NCBI GenBank assembly: GCA_022813625.1
Contig: JAKLMB010000001.1
Location: 868,001 to 932,000 of the forward strand
Direction: 5' to 3'
Length of the DNA stretch: 64,000 bases
Source: Aaosphaeria pasadenensis
Lineage: Eukaryota; Ascomycota; Dothideomycetes; Pleosporales
This document shows positions 34,002 through 44,700 of the stretch, piece after piece. Both the position numbers and the translations under genes were made by a program. Position 1 is the first letter of the stretch. Every line of letters starts with the position of its first letter. Under the pieces are notes generated by a model. The model was not told the origin of the DNA. It searched no databases and saw only the letters and a list, made by a program, of their open reading frames with translations.

Positions 34002-37000
34002 TCAATTGATCTCATGCGATTTTCTTTTGCCGATGGTAGCTCGGTCTGAACGTGGCCCCGCTACCTCGCTGGCAGATCTTGAACGACGTCTCTCCTCGCG
34101 GAGAGATTCGGCAACCCTCTGGAACTCACTCTGCATACTGGCCCTCCTGTTGTTGATGTCGTCGAGTATCTTGACCACTTCCTCCTCATTGCGCTCACTG
34201 AAGTCGCTCACGAGCTGCTCGCCGTCCCTGTTGAACGTATCGACAATATCTGTCACGGCCGTCTCGTGGTCCACAATGTGCCTCATGACGCGACGAGAGA
34301 CACGGAAGAGTTGCTTCTCTAGAGCAAGCTGATGTGGTTGCAGACTTTCTTCCCACTTGAGCTCTTCTGCCTCTTCGGTCGGGAGTGAAGAGTCAGACCT
34401 GGGGTCGGCTTCCTCGGCAGATGTAGAGCTTCCTCTACTGCAACCACCCTCGGAGGGCGGCGATGACGTTATGTGCACTGGCAGTAGATCATCGTCATCT
34501 GCGACTAGGGTGTGGTCGGCCGCAAAATCGTTGTTTTCTCCTTCTCGTGCATCTGCATCTCGGGGCTTTTGAACCATCTGTAGTGGCTGTCGGATTTTCC
34601 GATTCACGCTATCGTGAACCTTCGGTACTGACGTTGCCAGTACTGATCGGTTGTCCCTTGGTTGAGGACGAGCATTGCCACGAGAAAATCGAGCAGGAGA
34701 ACGTTCGTGGATTGTAGGCGAGGACACATTGATGCCGATATGTTCAGAACGCTTTTTCCTTATACTCAAAGGCGTGTGATGCGGTTCATCAGCGTCAAGG
34801 ATGATAACCTCTGCTTCTGTAGTAGCTTTCACAGATGTGTGCTGTGTTTCGGCCAAGCCAGCTGTCAACTTTCGTGTAAACAGGGAATTTGCTGTACTCA
34901 TGCCAGATTTACTGAAAGGGTCTCTTTTAGCCATCTCGAAATCCCCCAATCTCCTCTCAGCATCCACTTCTCTTTCATCAGAGTATCCAGAAATAGCTCG
35001 CGAGGGTGCGGTTGGTGGGGCGGGTAATGGCTTGCTGTTGCTCGACAGCACTTGTACGGCGTCTGAACCACTAGACGGGAGCCACCGTGAGATATTCTGG
35101 ATTGGAGTCCGGGTATTTCGCCCCTCCATCAAACCATTTCCTTGAGATACAAATTGTGGATTAGACATCAACTTGTTTGACTCATTCATCGCTGCAGCCA
35201 CGTCGTTGTATGAGTCTTTCTTTGCACAACTTCCCGAGTTCCGTTGTGATTTATTCCGATCGCCACAGGGACTTTCTGGGTCATCGACAATCCGCGATGG
35301 AGCAGTTGAGGATGGTTGATGCGTGAGCTCTGCACTTTTAGCCACATCCCCGATTCTATCGCTCCCACTGAAAGTCCTTCGATACCGTGGTGTTGCAGGA
35401 GGGGGCATGTCAGTATTGCTTCTACGCAATGATGTCTTTACTTCTGCATTCGGCACGGGCGAGCTAGGAATACGGGGAAAGGGTTCTGCAGGCAGTGCAA
35501 TATTTAGTGGTGCAGGTGATGATGCCAATGGCTGTAGGAAATCATCGTCTTGTTTCTGCATTGCCGTATGGTCCTCGAGCGGCGTTTGACTTCCTTCATT
35601 CAACTTGTTCAAGACACTGGTTTCCCGATTCAGCGTATTGGACACCAGTGATGTTGTGGGCGCTTGAACGACCGGAGATGGTGAGCTGGGGAACATGACA
35701 GATCCTACTGGGTCATTCAAGAGTTCATCGTGTCCTTCCATGCTGTCCCCGATTACAAGATTGGAAAGGATAGAGTGTTTAGTAGGCGAGATTGAGTGTA
35801 GTCCGGGCCCAGGTTTTTGTGTCTTGCTAATCCTAGTTCTCTTTGTAGATTTGGAGCTGGTCGCCGGCTTGGTGATCCTTGTATTCTTCTGAACCTTCTT
35901 GAACGAGAAAGAGCCATGTTCTTTTGGTACGACAAAGTCAGGGTCGATCGCCTGAGGATCTGATGTTCCTCCTTCATCATAATTGACCCGCTTAGCGGCT
36001 CGTAAGCCGCGACGTCCGGTCCTCTCTTGAGGATGCCTGGAGGATGTCGAAGCAAGCATTTTGCGAGAGTGTTGGTCGCCCGCCTCAGATTTAGGCTTCG
36101 TGTTCCTTGGTTGGTCTTTTGTTTTGGCGGTACTCGTGTGCACAGAGTCCGTCACTACATCTTCATCTTCAGAGTCAATAATTTGCCGAAGCTCAGCTGG
36201 CGTGGCGCTTGCTGTTCCGGTTCTTTCCTTTCTGTGAACGAGCTTTCGAGCGGTGGTTTCCTTAGTCTTGCTGACACTCGGGCCCCTGAGGCGTTTCTTA
36301 GGTGGGCTTTTGGGTTTGGGGTGGTCGGGAGGGATGTCGAAATCGTCGAATGCAGCTTCGTGACTACGTTTTCTTGTACTTGTGCTGGCTTTTGCAGTCT
36401 TCGTCTTTTTTACTTTGGGTAGTGCACCAGCGGCTGGAGCCTTTTGAGCTTTGGTACTGACGTGGCTCGACAAATCCTTTGATGCATGACTGTTGTTTCG
36501 CTTGTTACTGTCTGCTGTCTTCTCGGATATATGAGTTTGTGTTGTCGCCAATGTGGCATCCATAAATGTAGAAGAGTCGCCAATTTGATCATCATCCAGC
36601 TGTGGGGACTCGGCGCCCAAGCGTAAAACTCGCGTACTACGCATTCGATACGTACTTGCGCTTTGGTGGGTGACATTGGCATTAGTAGGTCGGATGTCCT
36701 CAATAATACGTTGGACGTATTTTGCATCATCAAGGCTTTTGAGCATGATCACAAACTCAGTGGTATGGTGCTCCACTCCATTGACCGAATATGCATGATG
36801 CGCCGAGTCGAAAGATACCACAACATCCCACGGTTCTTGAGGTATCTGTCGGTCTTGTGAATCGTACAGTCGCCCTTGTCTTAGGCTTGTTCCATGTATA
36901 CCAGATACGGAGATATCGGTGAAACTCGAAGGTACCATCAGATCATTGGAGGTTACGATAGTGAGTTTCTCATCTTGTACAAGGCCAAAGAGCACCAGGG

Positions 37001-37559
37001 ATTGCGAAGCTACCGATTGAAAACCGTCGGTGCTACTGATGACAACAGGGTAGAAGATGTCGTACTGATTCGAAGCTTTTGTCACCTTTAAGTCGTGTAG
37101 TGTGTCAAAGAACCTTTCCAGCTTGCCCATCCATTCATGGCCAGAAGAATCCGGGAAATTGCGCACACTGTTCGGTATCTTGTCGGATGGCCAGAAGCTT
37201 TCATAGTGAAGTCGATGCTGCATAGTGTGCTTCATGATAATGCAGGCGATGACTCTGGCTTCCGCTAACTCCTCACTCAGGAGAATCTCGCCCAATCCAT
37301 TGAGTTGTTTTGGGTGCTCCTTCAGGTGAGAAACCGCATGTGTAGAAGAATTAATGAGCTTGCAGAGAACAACACCGATCCAGCGGCGTTTGCTTGCTGA
37401 GGCGGAACTATCCTGGAAAGCCTGCAGGTATTTGTCTACGGTGGACCCCAGCCTGTAGTCATTGCCGAAACCTGCAAGCTGTTGTGCAAATGCAAGAAGC
37501 TCGTGCTGTGTTTTGTGCGCGGATGTTGCTAGGAGCGCGTCGAGCTCCTTTGCAGACAT
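34002..37559 (-). CDS. Large protein with ARM-like/PH-like N-terminus and C-terminal coiled coil; candidate meiotic axis protein
   Basis: An uninterrupted frame of 1185 residues from the ATG at 37559. Residues 1-165 look all-helical (LLAFAQQLAGFGNDYRLG, WIGVVLCKLINSSTHAVSHL, GEILLSEELAEARVIACIIM). Residues 165-290 alternate beta-like strands and end in a helix, TEFVIMLKSLDDAKYVQRII, as a PH or Spt16M-like domain would. Residues 300-1060 are Ser/Thr/Lys/Pro-rich and probably disordered, with basic patches. Residues about 1070-1160 form a heptad-like coiled coil (ALEKQLFRVSRRVMRHIVDH, VVKILDDINNRRASMQSEF). This order, helical repeat domain then PH-like domain, long linker and C-terminal coiled coil, is that of meiotic axis core proteins Red1 and SYCP2. 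Assignment is by layout only; sequence identity is not evident to me. Coding status is certain from length. Confidence 0.9.
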   Translation of the reverse strand: MSAKELDALLATSAHKTQHELLAFAQQLAGFGNDYRLGSTVDKYLQAFQDSSASASKRRWIGVVLCKLINSSTHAVSHLKEHPKQLNGLGEILLSEELAEARVIACIIMKHTMQHRLHYESFWPSDKIPNSVRNFPDSSGHEWMGKLERFFDTLHDLKVTKASNQYDIFYPVVISSTDGFQSVASQSLVLFGLVQDEKLTIVTSNDLMVPSSFTDISVSGIHGTSLRQGRLYDSQDRQIPQEPWDVVVSFDSAHHAYSVNGVEHHTTEFVIMLKSLDDAKYVQRIIEDIRPTNANVTHQSASTYRMRSTRVLRLGAESPQLDDDQIGDSSTFMDATLATTQTHISEKTADSNKRNNSHASKDLSSHVSTKAQKAPAAGALPKVKKTKTAKASTSTRKRSHEAAFDDFDIPPDHPKPKSPPKKRLRGPSVSKTKETTARKLVHRKERTGTASATPAELRQIIDSEDEDVVTDSVHTSTAKTKDQPRNTKPKSEAGDQHSRKMLASTSSRHPQERTGRRGLRAAKRVNYDEGGTSDPQAIDPDFVVPKEHGSFSFKKVQKNTRITKPATSSKSTKRTRISKTQKPGPGLHSISPTKHSILSNLVIGDSMEGHDELLNDPVGSVMFPSSPSPVVQAPTTSLVSNTLNRETSVLNKLNEGSQTPLEDHTAMQKQDDDFLQPLASSPAPLNIALPAEPFPRIPSSPVPNAEVKTSLRRSNTDMPPPATPRYRRTFSGSDRIGDVAKSAELTHQPSSTAPSRIVDDPESPCGDRNKSQRNSGSCAKKDSYNDVAAAMNESNKLMSNPQFVSQGNGLMEGRNTRTPIQNISRWLPSSGSDAVQVLSSNSKPLPAPPTAPSRAISGYSDEREVDAERRLGDFEMAKRDPFSKSGMSTANSLFTRKLTAGLAETQHTSVKATTEAEVIILDADEPHHTPLSIRKKRSEHIGINVSSPTIHERSPARFSRGNARPQPRDNRSVLATSVPKVHDSVNRKIRQPLQMVQKPRDADAREGENNDFAADHTLVADDDDLLPVHITSSPPSEGGCSRGSSTSAEEADPRSDSSLPTEEAEELKWEESLQPHQLALEKQLFRVSRRVMRHIVDHETAVTDIVDTFNRDGEQLVSDFSERNEEEVVKILDDINNRRASMQSEFQRVAESLREERRRSRSASEVAGPRSDRATIGKRKSHEIN

Positions 37560-38879
37560 GGTTCATTGACATCTCACGAAGGAAATTTAGAAAGAGAAAA
37601 ATCACGAAGGAATGACTTGAAGTGAAGTGAAATTTAGAGAGAAGAAGTTGGAGAGGTCATTAAGGTTGAATTGAGGACAGGAAAGGTGAGGGTATGTATT
37701 TCAAAATGACGTTTGTGGTAGGTGGTACGCGAAGCGCATCGACGCGTTTGATCGCGAGGAAGGTACGCTGGGTCGAGACGCGGCAGGCCCACACTAGCAC
37801 GTGAGTCCCTCTTCCTCCTCCCACCTTCGGGATTGTACCACAACAACAACCACCACAGCATAGACTACATCCATTGATTAATCACCGTAGACGAATGAGG
37901 TTCCCGATGATTTCCCCTCAAGACTGTTCAATGATACATATGCACCTACTCGTAGTTCGATTCTTTCGCAAACCAATGTTTGGCCCCTTGGGTTGGTCTA
38001 TCGATAACCTTTACGGGATTGTGTCTTGCGGATCCACCCCCCGATGATCATTGTGGGGGGAGTAGTCTTGGTGACGTGATACGACGAACATGTCCTATCT
38101 TGACTATGAAAACAATACTGCCTTCAAGTGTCATTGAAAGACACCAGCTGCCAAAGTCTTCCCGAGGCAGAGTTTGCAGTTACGCCCGTTAGGCACTTCG
38201 CACTCGCGAAACAGCCATCGGTCGTCTAGAAAGGTGGCGCTGCAGGGATCGGTTAACAAGTCTAGATCTGCAGCCGATGCGATCAGCCCTCAGTCGTCGC
38301 CCTGCTATGAGCTCGTTGAGCACGTTGAATATCGCAGTGTATGTAACGAGATGCAGCGCTTGAGAATCACTCATTGCGAGAAGCGGATGAACTGTAGAGA
38401 CTGGCACCCGAAACTTTCGAGCTTTGCGCATCCCTAACCTGAGCCCGTTAGTTTGTTACCCTTCGGGAATGTTCACTAGTGTCAGGCGACATGAAGCAAG
38501 CAACAAACTGTATCCTAGGACGTTGTCATACGTGTGTATGTGCAGGATGGGCCTACTATGGATCTAATATGTAGGCGGTATGAAGAGACGAACGGACGGT
38601 CTGTTGTCCCGCGACCCCTCTATTATATGCACCTTCGCGAAGAGCATAGTATGAGCTCGCATCAGCTTCTGAATGGGGGAAGGCGCCAACGGGTACGAGG
38701 ACGCCAGACGCTTAATCCTCCCTTCGCGAATGCGAAAGTCGCAACAAGCGAAAGGCGTTCGCAAACATGAGTAATTACCTACATATATCTGCAGTCGGCA
38801 GTCTGTGGAGCGGGTGGAAAGCAGACGACCACTGCCAGCCTTCCCTCCGAATATTGACCGACCACAGGGACCTCAGATC
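37560..38879. other. Divergent intergenic region, 1.3 kb
   Basis: Promoters of the large minus-strand gene and the MFS gene. No gene, RNA or strong repeat is recognised. Confidence 0.45.
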
Positions 38880-40787
38880 ATGGCCCAGGAACAGTCTACA
38901 ACGGCGGAGGCGGGCGTAGCAGAAGCTCCTATATCGGTTGTTTCGAGCGTCAGTTTTGCAAGATTGCAGGTCATCATTGCCGGGTATGATTTGACCAGAA
39001 GGTGATCAAGAGGATTCTTCACTGACAATCGTAGGTTATGGCTCTCACTATTCATGTCGGCAATGGACACGACCATCATCACTACAGCCCTAATAAAGAT
39101 ATCAAGCGAATTCAATGCATTGAGTCAAGCTGCTTGGCTGGTCACTACGTATCTTCTGACATACAATTGCAAGTCTTCTGTTCTCGGCCTCCTCGGTACT
39201 CAAGCTGACTTCAACAGCATTCTTGATGCTCACAGCCAAGTTTAGCGATGTGATAGGTTTGAAAACAACCATAATCGCTTGCAATGTATTGTTCATTGCC
39301 TTCTCAATGGGATGCGGTGGTGCACAGACTATGGTCCAATTGTAAGTCAATGCTTCTAGTCATGTGATATGGTATGCTCATAGTGAACAGAATCATTCTG
39401 CGTGCATGCCAAGGCATCGGTGGATCAGGCATGTATTCATTGGTCTTCGTTGCCATAATGAAACTCATCACACCTGAGAAAATGGGATTCTACTCGGGAG
39501 TCATCAGTTCCGTCTTCGCGATCGCAAACCTACTTGGCCCCCTTCTGGGCGGACTGATAGTAGATCGTACAACCTGGAGATGGATATTCTGGATCAAGTT
39601 AGTCAATTTCCCTATCAGACATACTGGACGGTAACTGACAGTCACATGCAGTGGTCCCATTGTCGCAGTAGCTGGCGGTCTTCTATTCATTTCAATGCCA
39701 GGTCTCAAGGATGGTAAATCGTATCGGGAGCGTCTCCGAGGCTTCGATATCCTTGGTGCTATACTCTCCGTGTGCTGGCCAATTCCACTCTTATTCGCAC
39801 TTCAGGAAGGCGGCACACGATACGGATGGGACAGTGGTGTCATCATCGGCACGCTGACCTCAGGACTCATACTGCTCTTGCTCTTTGGAGGCTATGAAGC
39901 CTGGATCACGTACCGGACACATAAAGACCCCGTTTTCCCCTTCCGATTCTTGCGTAACCCAGCCTGTGCGCTGCTTCTACTGTAAGACGCACATCGAAAC
40001 ATCCAGAACGCTACTGACATCGCCTAGGAGTATGCTGTTACTCGGAATGCCCTTCCTCGTCGTCATAATCCAATTACCCCAACGATTCCAAGCTGTGAAC
40101 TTCATAAGTGCAGAGCGTGCTGGCATCAATCTCCTCCCAGTAACCATGATCTCTCCAGTGGGCGCAATGATAGCAGGTGTAGTTATGGGAAAGAAGATTG
40201 CTGCTGAGTATATACTCGTCATGGCAAGCGTCATTACCTGCTTGGGGGTTGGTTTACTTAGCAGTCTTCCTGTTACGGCTCCATTTCCATCGGTAACGTA
40301 TGGCTTTGAGATCATCACCGGTCTAGGTCTCGGCATTGCAAGCCCTCCGTACTTCTTTCTTCTCTACACCTCCGTTGAAGACAAGGACATGTCAACTGGT
40401 ACCGGCGCGTTGAACATGTTTCGAACGCTGGGCGGATGTATAGCTGTAGCGATTAGCACGGCCATGCACAACTCTGTGTTGGAAGCGAAGCTGCCCTCGA
40501 TTCTGGACCCCGAACAGATCACAATTGTCAAGGAATCGGCTGCATCCATCAGGAGACTCCCTCCCCATCTGCAGAAAAGCATTGGCGAGGTTTTTGGCGA
40601 AAGCTATAACAGGCAATTCCAGGTAATGCTGGCCTTCTGCGGATTGAACATCCTTGTTACACTGGCACTGGTGTTTGTCAGAAAGAGAATGGGCATATTT
40701 GGAAAGGTGCCGGTCAGAAAAGAGGAGAATGAATTTTACAAGAAGCCAGACAATCCCACGGAAGAAGGCAAGGAGGTCAAAGGGTGA
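38880..40787 (+). CDS. MFS multidrug transporter, 14-TM (DHA2) type
   Basis: Six exons, 38880-38983, 39035-39168, 39218-39341, 39391-39597, 39652-39981 and 40028-40787, encode 552 residues. The introns are 46-54 nt; the second begins GC rather than GT (GCAAGT). Family marks are MSAMDTTIITTALIKI in TM1, ILRACQGIGGSGMYSLVF, LLGPLLGGLIVDRTTWRWIF with the motif C-like GPLLGG, and SPPYFFLLYTSVEDKDMSTG. About 14 hydrophobic segments are seen, as in DHA2 drug:H+ antiporters at the plasma membrane. Substrate is unknown; relatives export toxins, azoles or secondary metabolites. The nearest downstream genes are a PDR ABC transporter and another MFS pump. Each splice is fixed by phase and by continuity of the MFS motifs. 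Confidence 0.9.
39169..39217 (+). other. Non-canonical GC-AG intron
   Basis: Intron 2 of the MFS gene, 49 nt. The donor is GCAAGT and the acceptor CAACAG. The exon phase (one base carried) restores TYN/SFLMLTAKFSD across TM2. The nearest GT donor three bases downstream leads to an in-frame stop. Confidence 0.85.
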
Positions 40788-41791
40788 TATCCACGCAGGA
40801 AACGCGTCCGCTATTGGTCAGCAATAACTTGACTTGTGCAGATCTGATTGCGGGGACTCGCACGAGTCAAGTGGTCCCAGATGAGAGGATATTGTGGGAA
40901 CGCAATGCTGGATTACAAATGTCCAGACCCTGAATCTGATTCTGGCATTTCCACAATCGGGCAAAGCATGCGGTCTTAAACAATTGTCGCGCCTGAGGAT
41001 CGGGAGAAAGGGCCAACAAAGTTTCAGAGAGCCGATTTATAAAAGGCTCAAACCTGCGAGCAATGTGCAACTTCGACTCTTATCTGTTGTTACACACGGC
41101 TTGGCATGCACATTGCTGACTGGGAGTCACTCGACTAAACGGAGGTAAGCACGATGACTTGAAGTAAAGCGTCATTGGCCAAGGCCGTAAATACGGATTT
41201 TAAATTCCTATCAACTGCCCTCCGCCTCCGGCGGGAGGCTCAGAAATTTTCTCGCTTGGACAGAATTCATAACATGTGGCGCCGATCATCCGCAATTGGT
41301 CAAGCTGAAGCAGCGAGGTAATTGGTCTTGTGGGGTTTAGAGTGTTGCCCTGATGGGTCTAACACAGTAAGAGTGAGACTAGTGAGGGAGATATGGGAGA
41401 CGATAGAGAGAACAAGAAGACAGAAATGGTTGAAGCCGCTAACGGGATGCCCCCACACGTCCAACCATAATCCACTATGATTCATTATGCACCCACATAA
41501 CCATGACGAAACGGTGCTGCCCATGGCTAAAGTTTCTATAAACTCCGATTCCTCCGTATGCGCATTTGTCAACATTGAATTATTAATGCCTGCCTCCATG
41601 GCAATCTTACTTCCTATTTCATCGGTCGCATAGGGGGATCCATGTGTCTCGAGATCGAAGACACTGACATTCCAGAACCTCTGATCGTGATCTCACTCGA
41701 GTCGACCTCTTAGGTCCCTTGCTTGTGTGCGCTGCATCTCTATACGAGTTTCTTCCATTCGTTTTCCTCATTCAGTAATACTTTGCCCGCC
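40788..41791. other. Intergenic, 1.0 kb, upstream of the ABC transporter
   Basis: 3' flank of the MFS gene and promoter of the ABC gene. A small hairpin, GCCTCC-GGCG-GGAGGC, lies at 41224-41239. No PDRE-type element can be asserted. Confidence 0.45.
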
Positions 41792-44700
41792 ATGTGGAAT
41801 ACCGGCATAGTCTCATCTGGAGACGATGAATCTAGAGGGCGAAACCCCTGGCATAACGAGAGCCAGAACGCTCATCATGAGACAGCCGGAACCGTCGACC
41901 GTGATGGCGGTGAGAGTGATGATACTGAAGACAGCCCTGATAGATCAGGAACATGGTACGTTTTCCGTCAAGAACTTTCCTACACATCGCCCCGGATATG
42001 GAGAAATTCTTACGACTGATCAGGGGAGAACGGGACACTGGAATGAGCCAGCGTATGGCCATGGAGGATTTCGAGGCTTTGAAGCAGACTCTGTCTACCA
42101 TATCGAGGACAAAGTCCCATGCCCAGTCCGAGCGCGAGAGCGTTAGAAGGCCACTCAGCCGCAAGAGTACGCGCCGTACGATTGGGCGCCGTGCTTCCAA
42201 CCGTTGGGCAGACGATGCCGACGAGGAAGCTGGTGAGTTCGGCACTGGAGTGTCCGAGAAGGAGGATGAGTTTGAGCTGGGACAGTTCATGAAGGAGGGC
42301 CACTTCGAGAAGCGCAAGGACGGCCAGTCGGCGAAGAAGGTTGGCGTCATCTGGAAGAATCTCACCGTGAAAGGAGTCGGTTCGACGTCTACCTTTGTTC
42401 GCACCCTTCCCGATGCCGTAATAGGCACTTTCGGGCCTGATTTGTACAAAATCATTTCTGGATATATACCTGCGTTGAGGCTCTCCCGTCACTCGCAGAT
42501 GAGAACACTCATCCATGACTTTTCGGGAACTGTCAAGGATGGAGAGATGATGCTTGTCCTGGGGAGACCTGGTTCAGGCTGTTCCACATTCCTCAAGGCC
42601 ATTTCGAACAACCGAGAAAGCTATGCCTCTGTGGAAGGCGATGTCTCCTATGGTGGTATCTCTGCTGCAGAGCAGAAGAAGCATTTCAGGGGTGAGGTGA
42701 ACTACAATCCAGAAGACGACACCCACTTCGCGAACTTGAATGTCTGGCAGACACTCAAGTTTGCACTGATGAACAAGACAAAGAAGAATGAAAAGCATGA
42801 GATACCAATCATTCTCGATGCGCTTTTGAAGATATTCGGCATCCCACACACGAAGTACACGCCTGTTGGTGATGAATTCGTCCGCGGTGTCAGTGGTGGT
42901 GAACGAAAGCGTGTCTCCATCGCAGAGACTCTCGCAACAAAGTCAACGGTCGTATGTTGGGACAATTCAACTCGTGGCCTTGACGCCTCGACTGCACTCG
43001 ACTACGCAAAGTCACTGCGCGTTATGACCGATATCTCCAACCGGACGACATTCGTTACCCTATATCAAGCTGGTGAAGGTATCTACGATTTGATGGACAA
43101 AGTTCTCGTCATCGACCAAGGACGATGCATCTTCCAAGGCCGTGCCAGCGAAGCGAAGCAGTACTTCATCGATCTCGGCTTCCACTGCCCCGACCGCCAA
43201 ACGACCGCCGACTTCCTCACCTCCGTCACCGACCCCACTGAACGCAAGTTCCGTGAGGGGTGCGAAGCCAGCACCCCGAAGACCCCAGAAGAGCTTGAGA
43301 AAGCCTTCAGGGAGTCTGCTCACTGTCGATTGATGTTGAAGGAAGTGGATGCATACGAGCAGGAGCTCAAGAGGACGGACTACTCCGATGCGAAGGAGTT
43401 CGCTGGTGCTGTCCGAGAGGGCAAGAGCAAGACTGTGTCGAAGAAGTCTGCGTATACTGTCAGCTTTGTTCGCCAGGTCTGGGCTTGCACTCAACGCGAG
43501 TTCTGGCTGACCTGGGGCGATAAGACTACTTTGTAAGTTTCAAATCTTGATGCTTCCATGATCGAACACTAACGTTTGTAGGTACACGAAGTTCTTTATT
43601 ATCGTCAGTAACGCCTTGATCGTTGGCTCGCTCTTCTATGGACAATCCAAGGATACCTCGGGCGCCTTTAGCAGAGGCGGAAGTATGTTCTTCTCGATCT
43701 TGTTCTTGGGCTGGTTGCAACTTTCAGAGTTGATGAAGGCGGTCTCTGGACGTGCTGTTGTGAAGCGCCACGAGGACTATGCTTTCTATAGACCCACGGC
43801 GGTGACCATTGCACGTGTTGTCCAGGACTTCCCTTTGATACTAGCCCAAGTCATTCCCTTTAGTAAGTCCCCCTTATCCCCGTCAGTTGTCGATGGGGGT
43901 TGGTGCTAACGCAACATAGCACTCATCATGTACTTCATAAACGAGCTCGACGTCGACGTCTCAAAGTTCTGGATATACTTTCTATTCGTCTACACAACCA
44001 CCTTATGCATAACGGCCCTTTACCGCATGTTTGCCGCGCTGTCTCCCACGATCGACGACGCCGTTCGATTCTCTGGTCTCGCCCTCAACCTCCTGATCAT
44101 CTATGCCGGCTACGTAATCCCCAAGACACAGCTTCTCGACAAGTACATCTGGTTCGGCTGGTTGTACTACCTCAACCCCGTAGCATACTCCTTCGAAGGC
44201 GTAGTGTCGAGCGAGTTCGCAAACCGCGTCATGGACTGCGCGCCAGACCAACTCGTCCCGCAGGGTCCTGGCATCGACCCGGCGTTCCAAGGCTGTGCCC
44301 TCACTGGCGCGCAGCCTAACTCTCGAACGGTTCCCGGTGCCGATTATCTGGCGACGACATTCAACTATTCGCGCAGTAACCTCTGGCGTAACTGGGCAGT
44401 GTTGATCGCCTTTTCCGTCCTGTACATCCTCGTCACTGTCCTCGCAACCCAAGCGATCTCCTTCACGTCAGAGGGAGGCGGCACTCTCGTGTTCAAGAAG
44501 TCAAGTCGTACAAAGAAGAACCTGAAGCAAGCACCCGTAGACGAGGAGCAAGGCTCTGGCGGCAATTCATCCAGCGGAACGGAAACAAACAACTCCTTGG
44601 CAGCTAAGGAGGAAGAAGAAGCCTTCGAATCCATCTCCAGCAGCCAAAGTGTCTTCACATGGGAGAACGTTGAGTACACTGTGCCCTACCAGGGCGGCGA

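Noticed and set aside
41300..41599. 99-codon minus-strand ATG frame between the MFS and ABC genes
   Set aside because: No domain, no splice support; composition not distinct from the gap.
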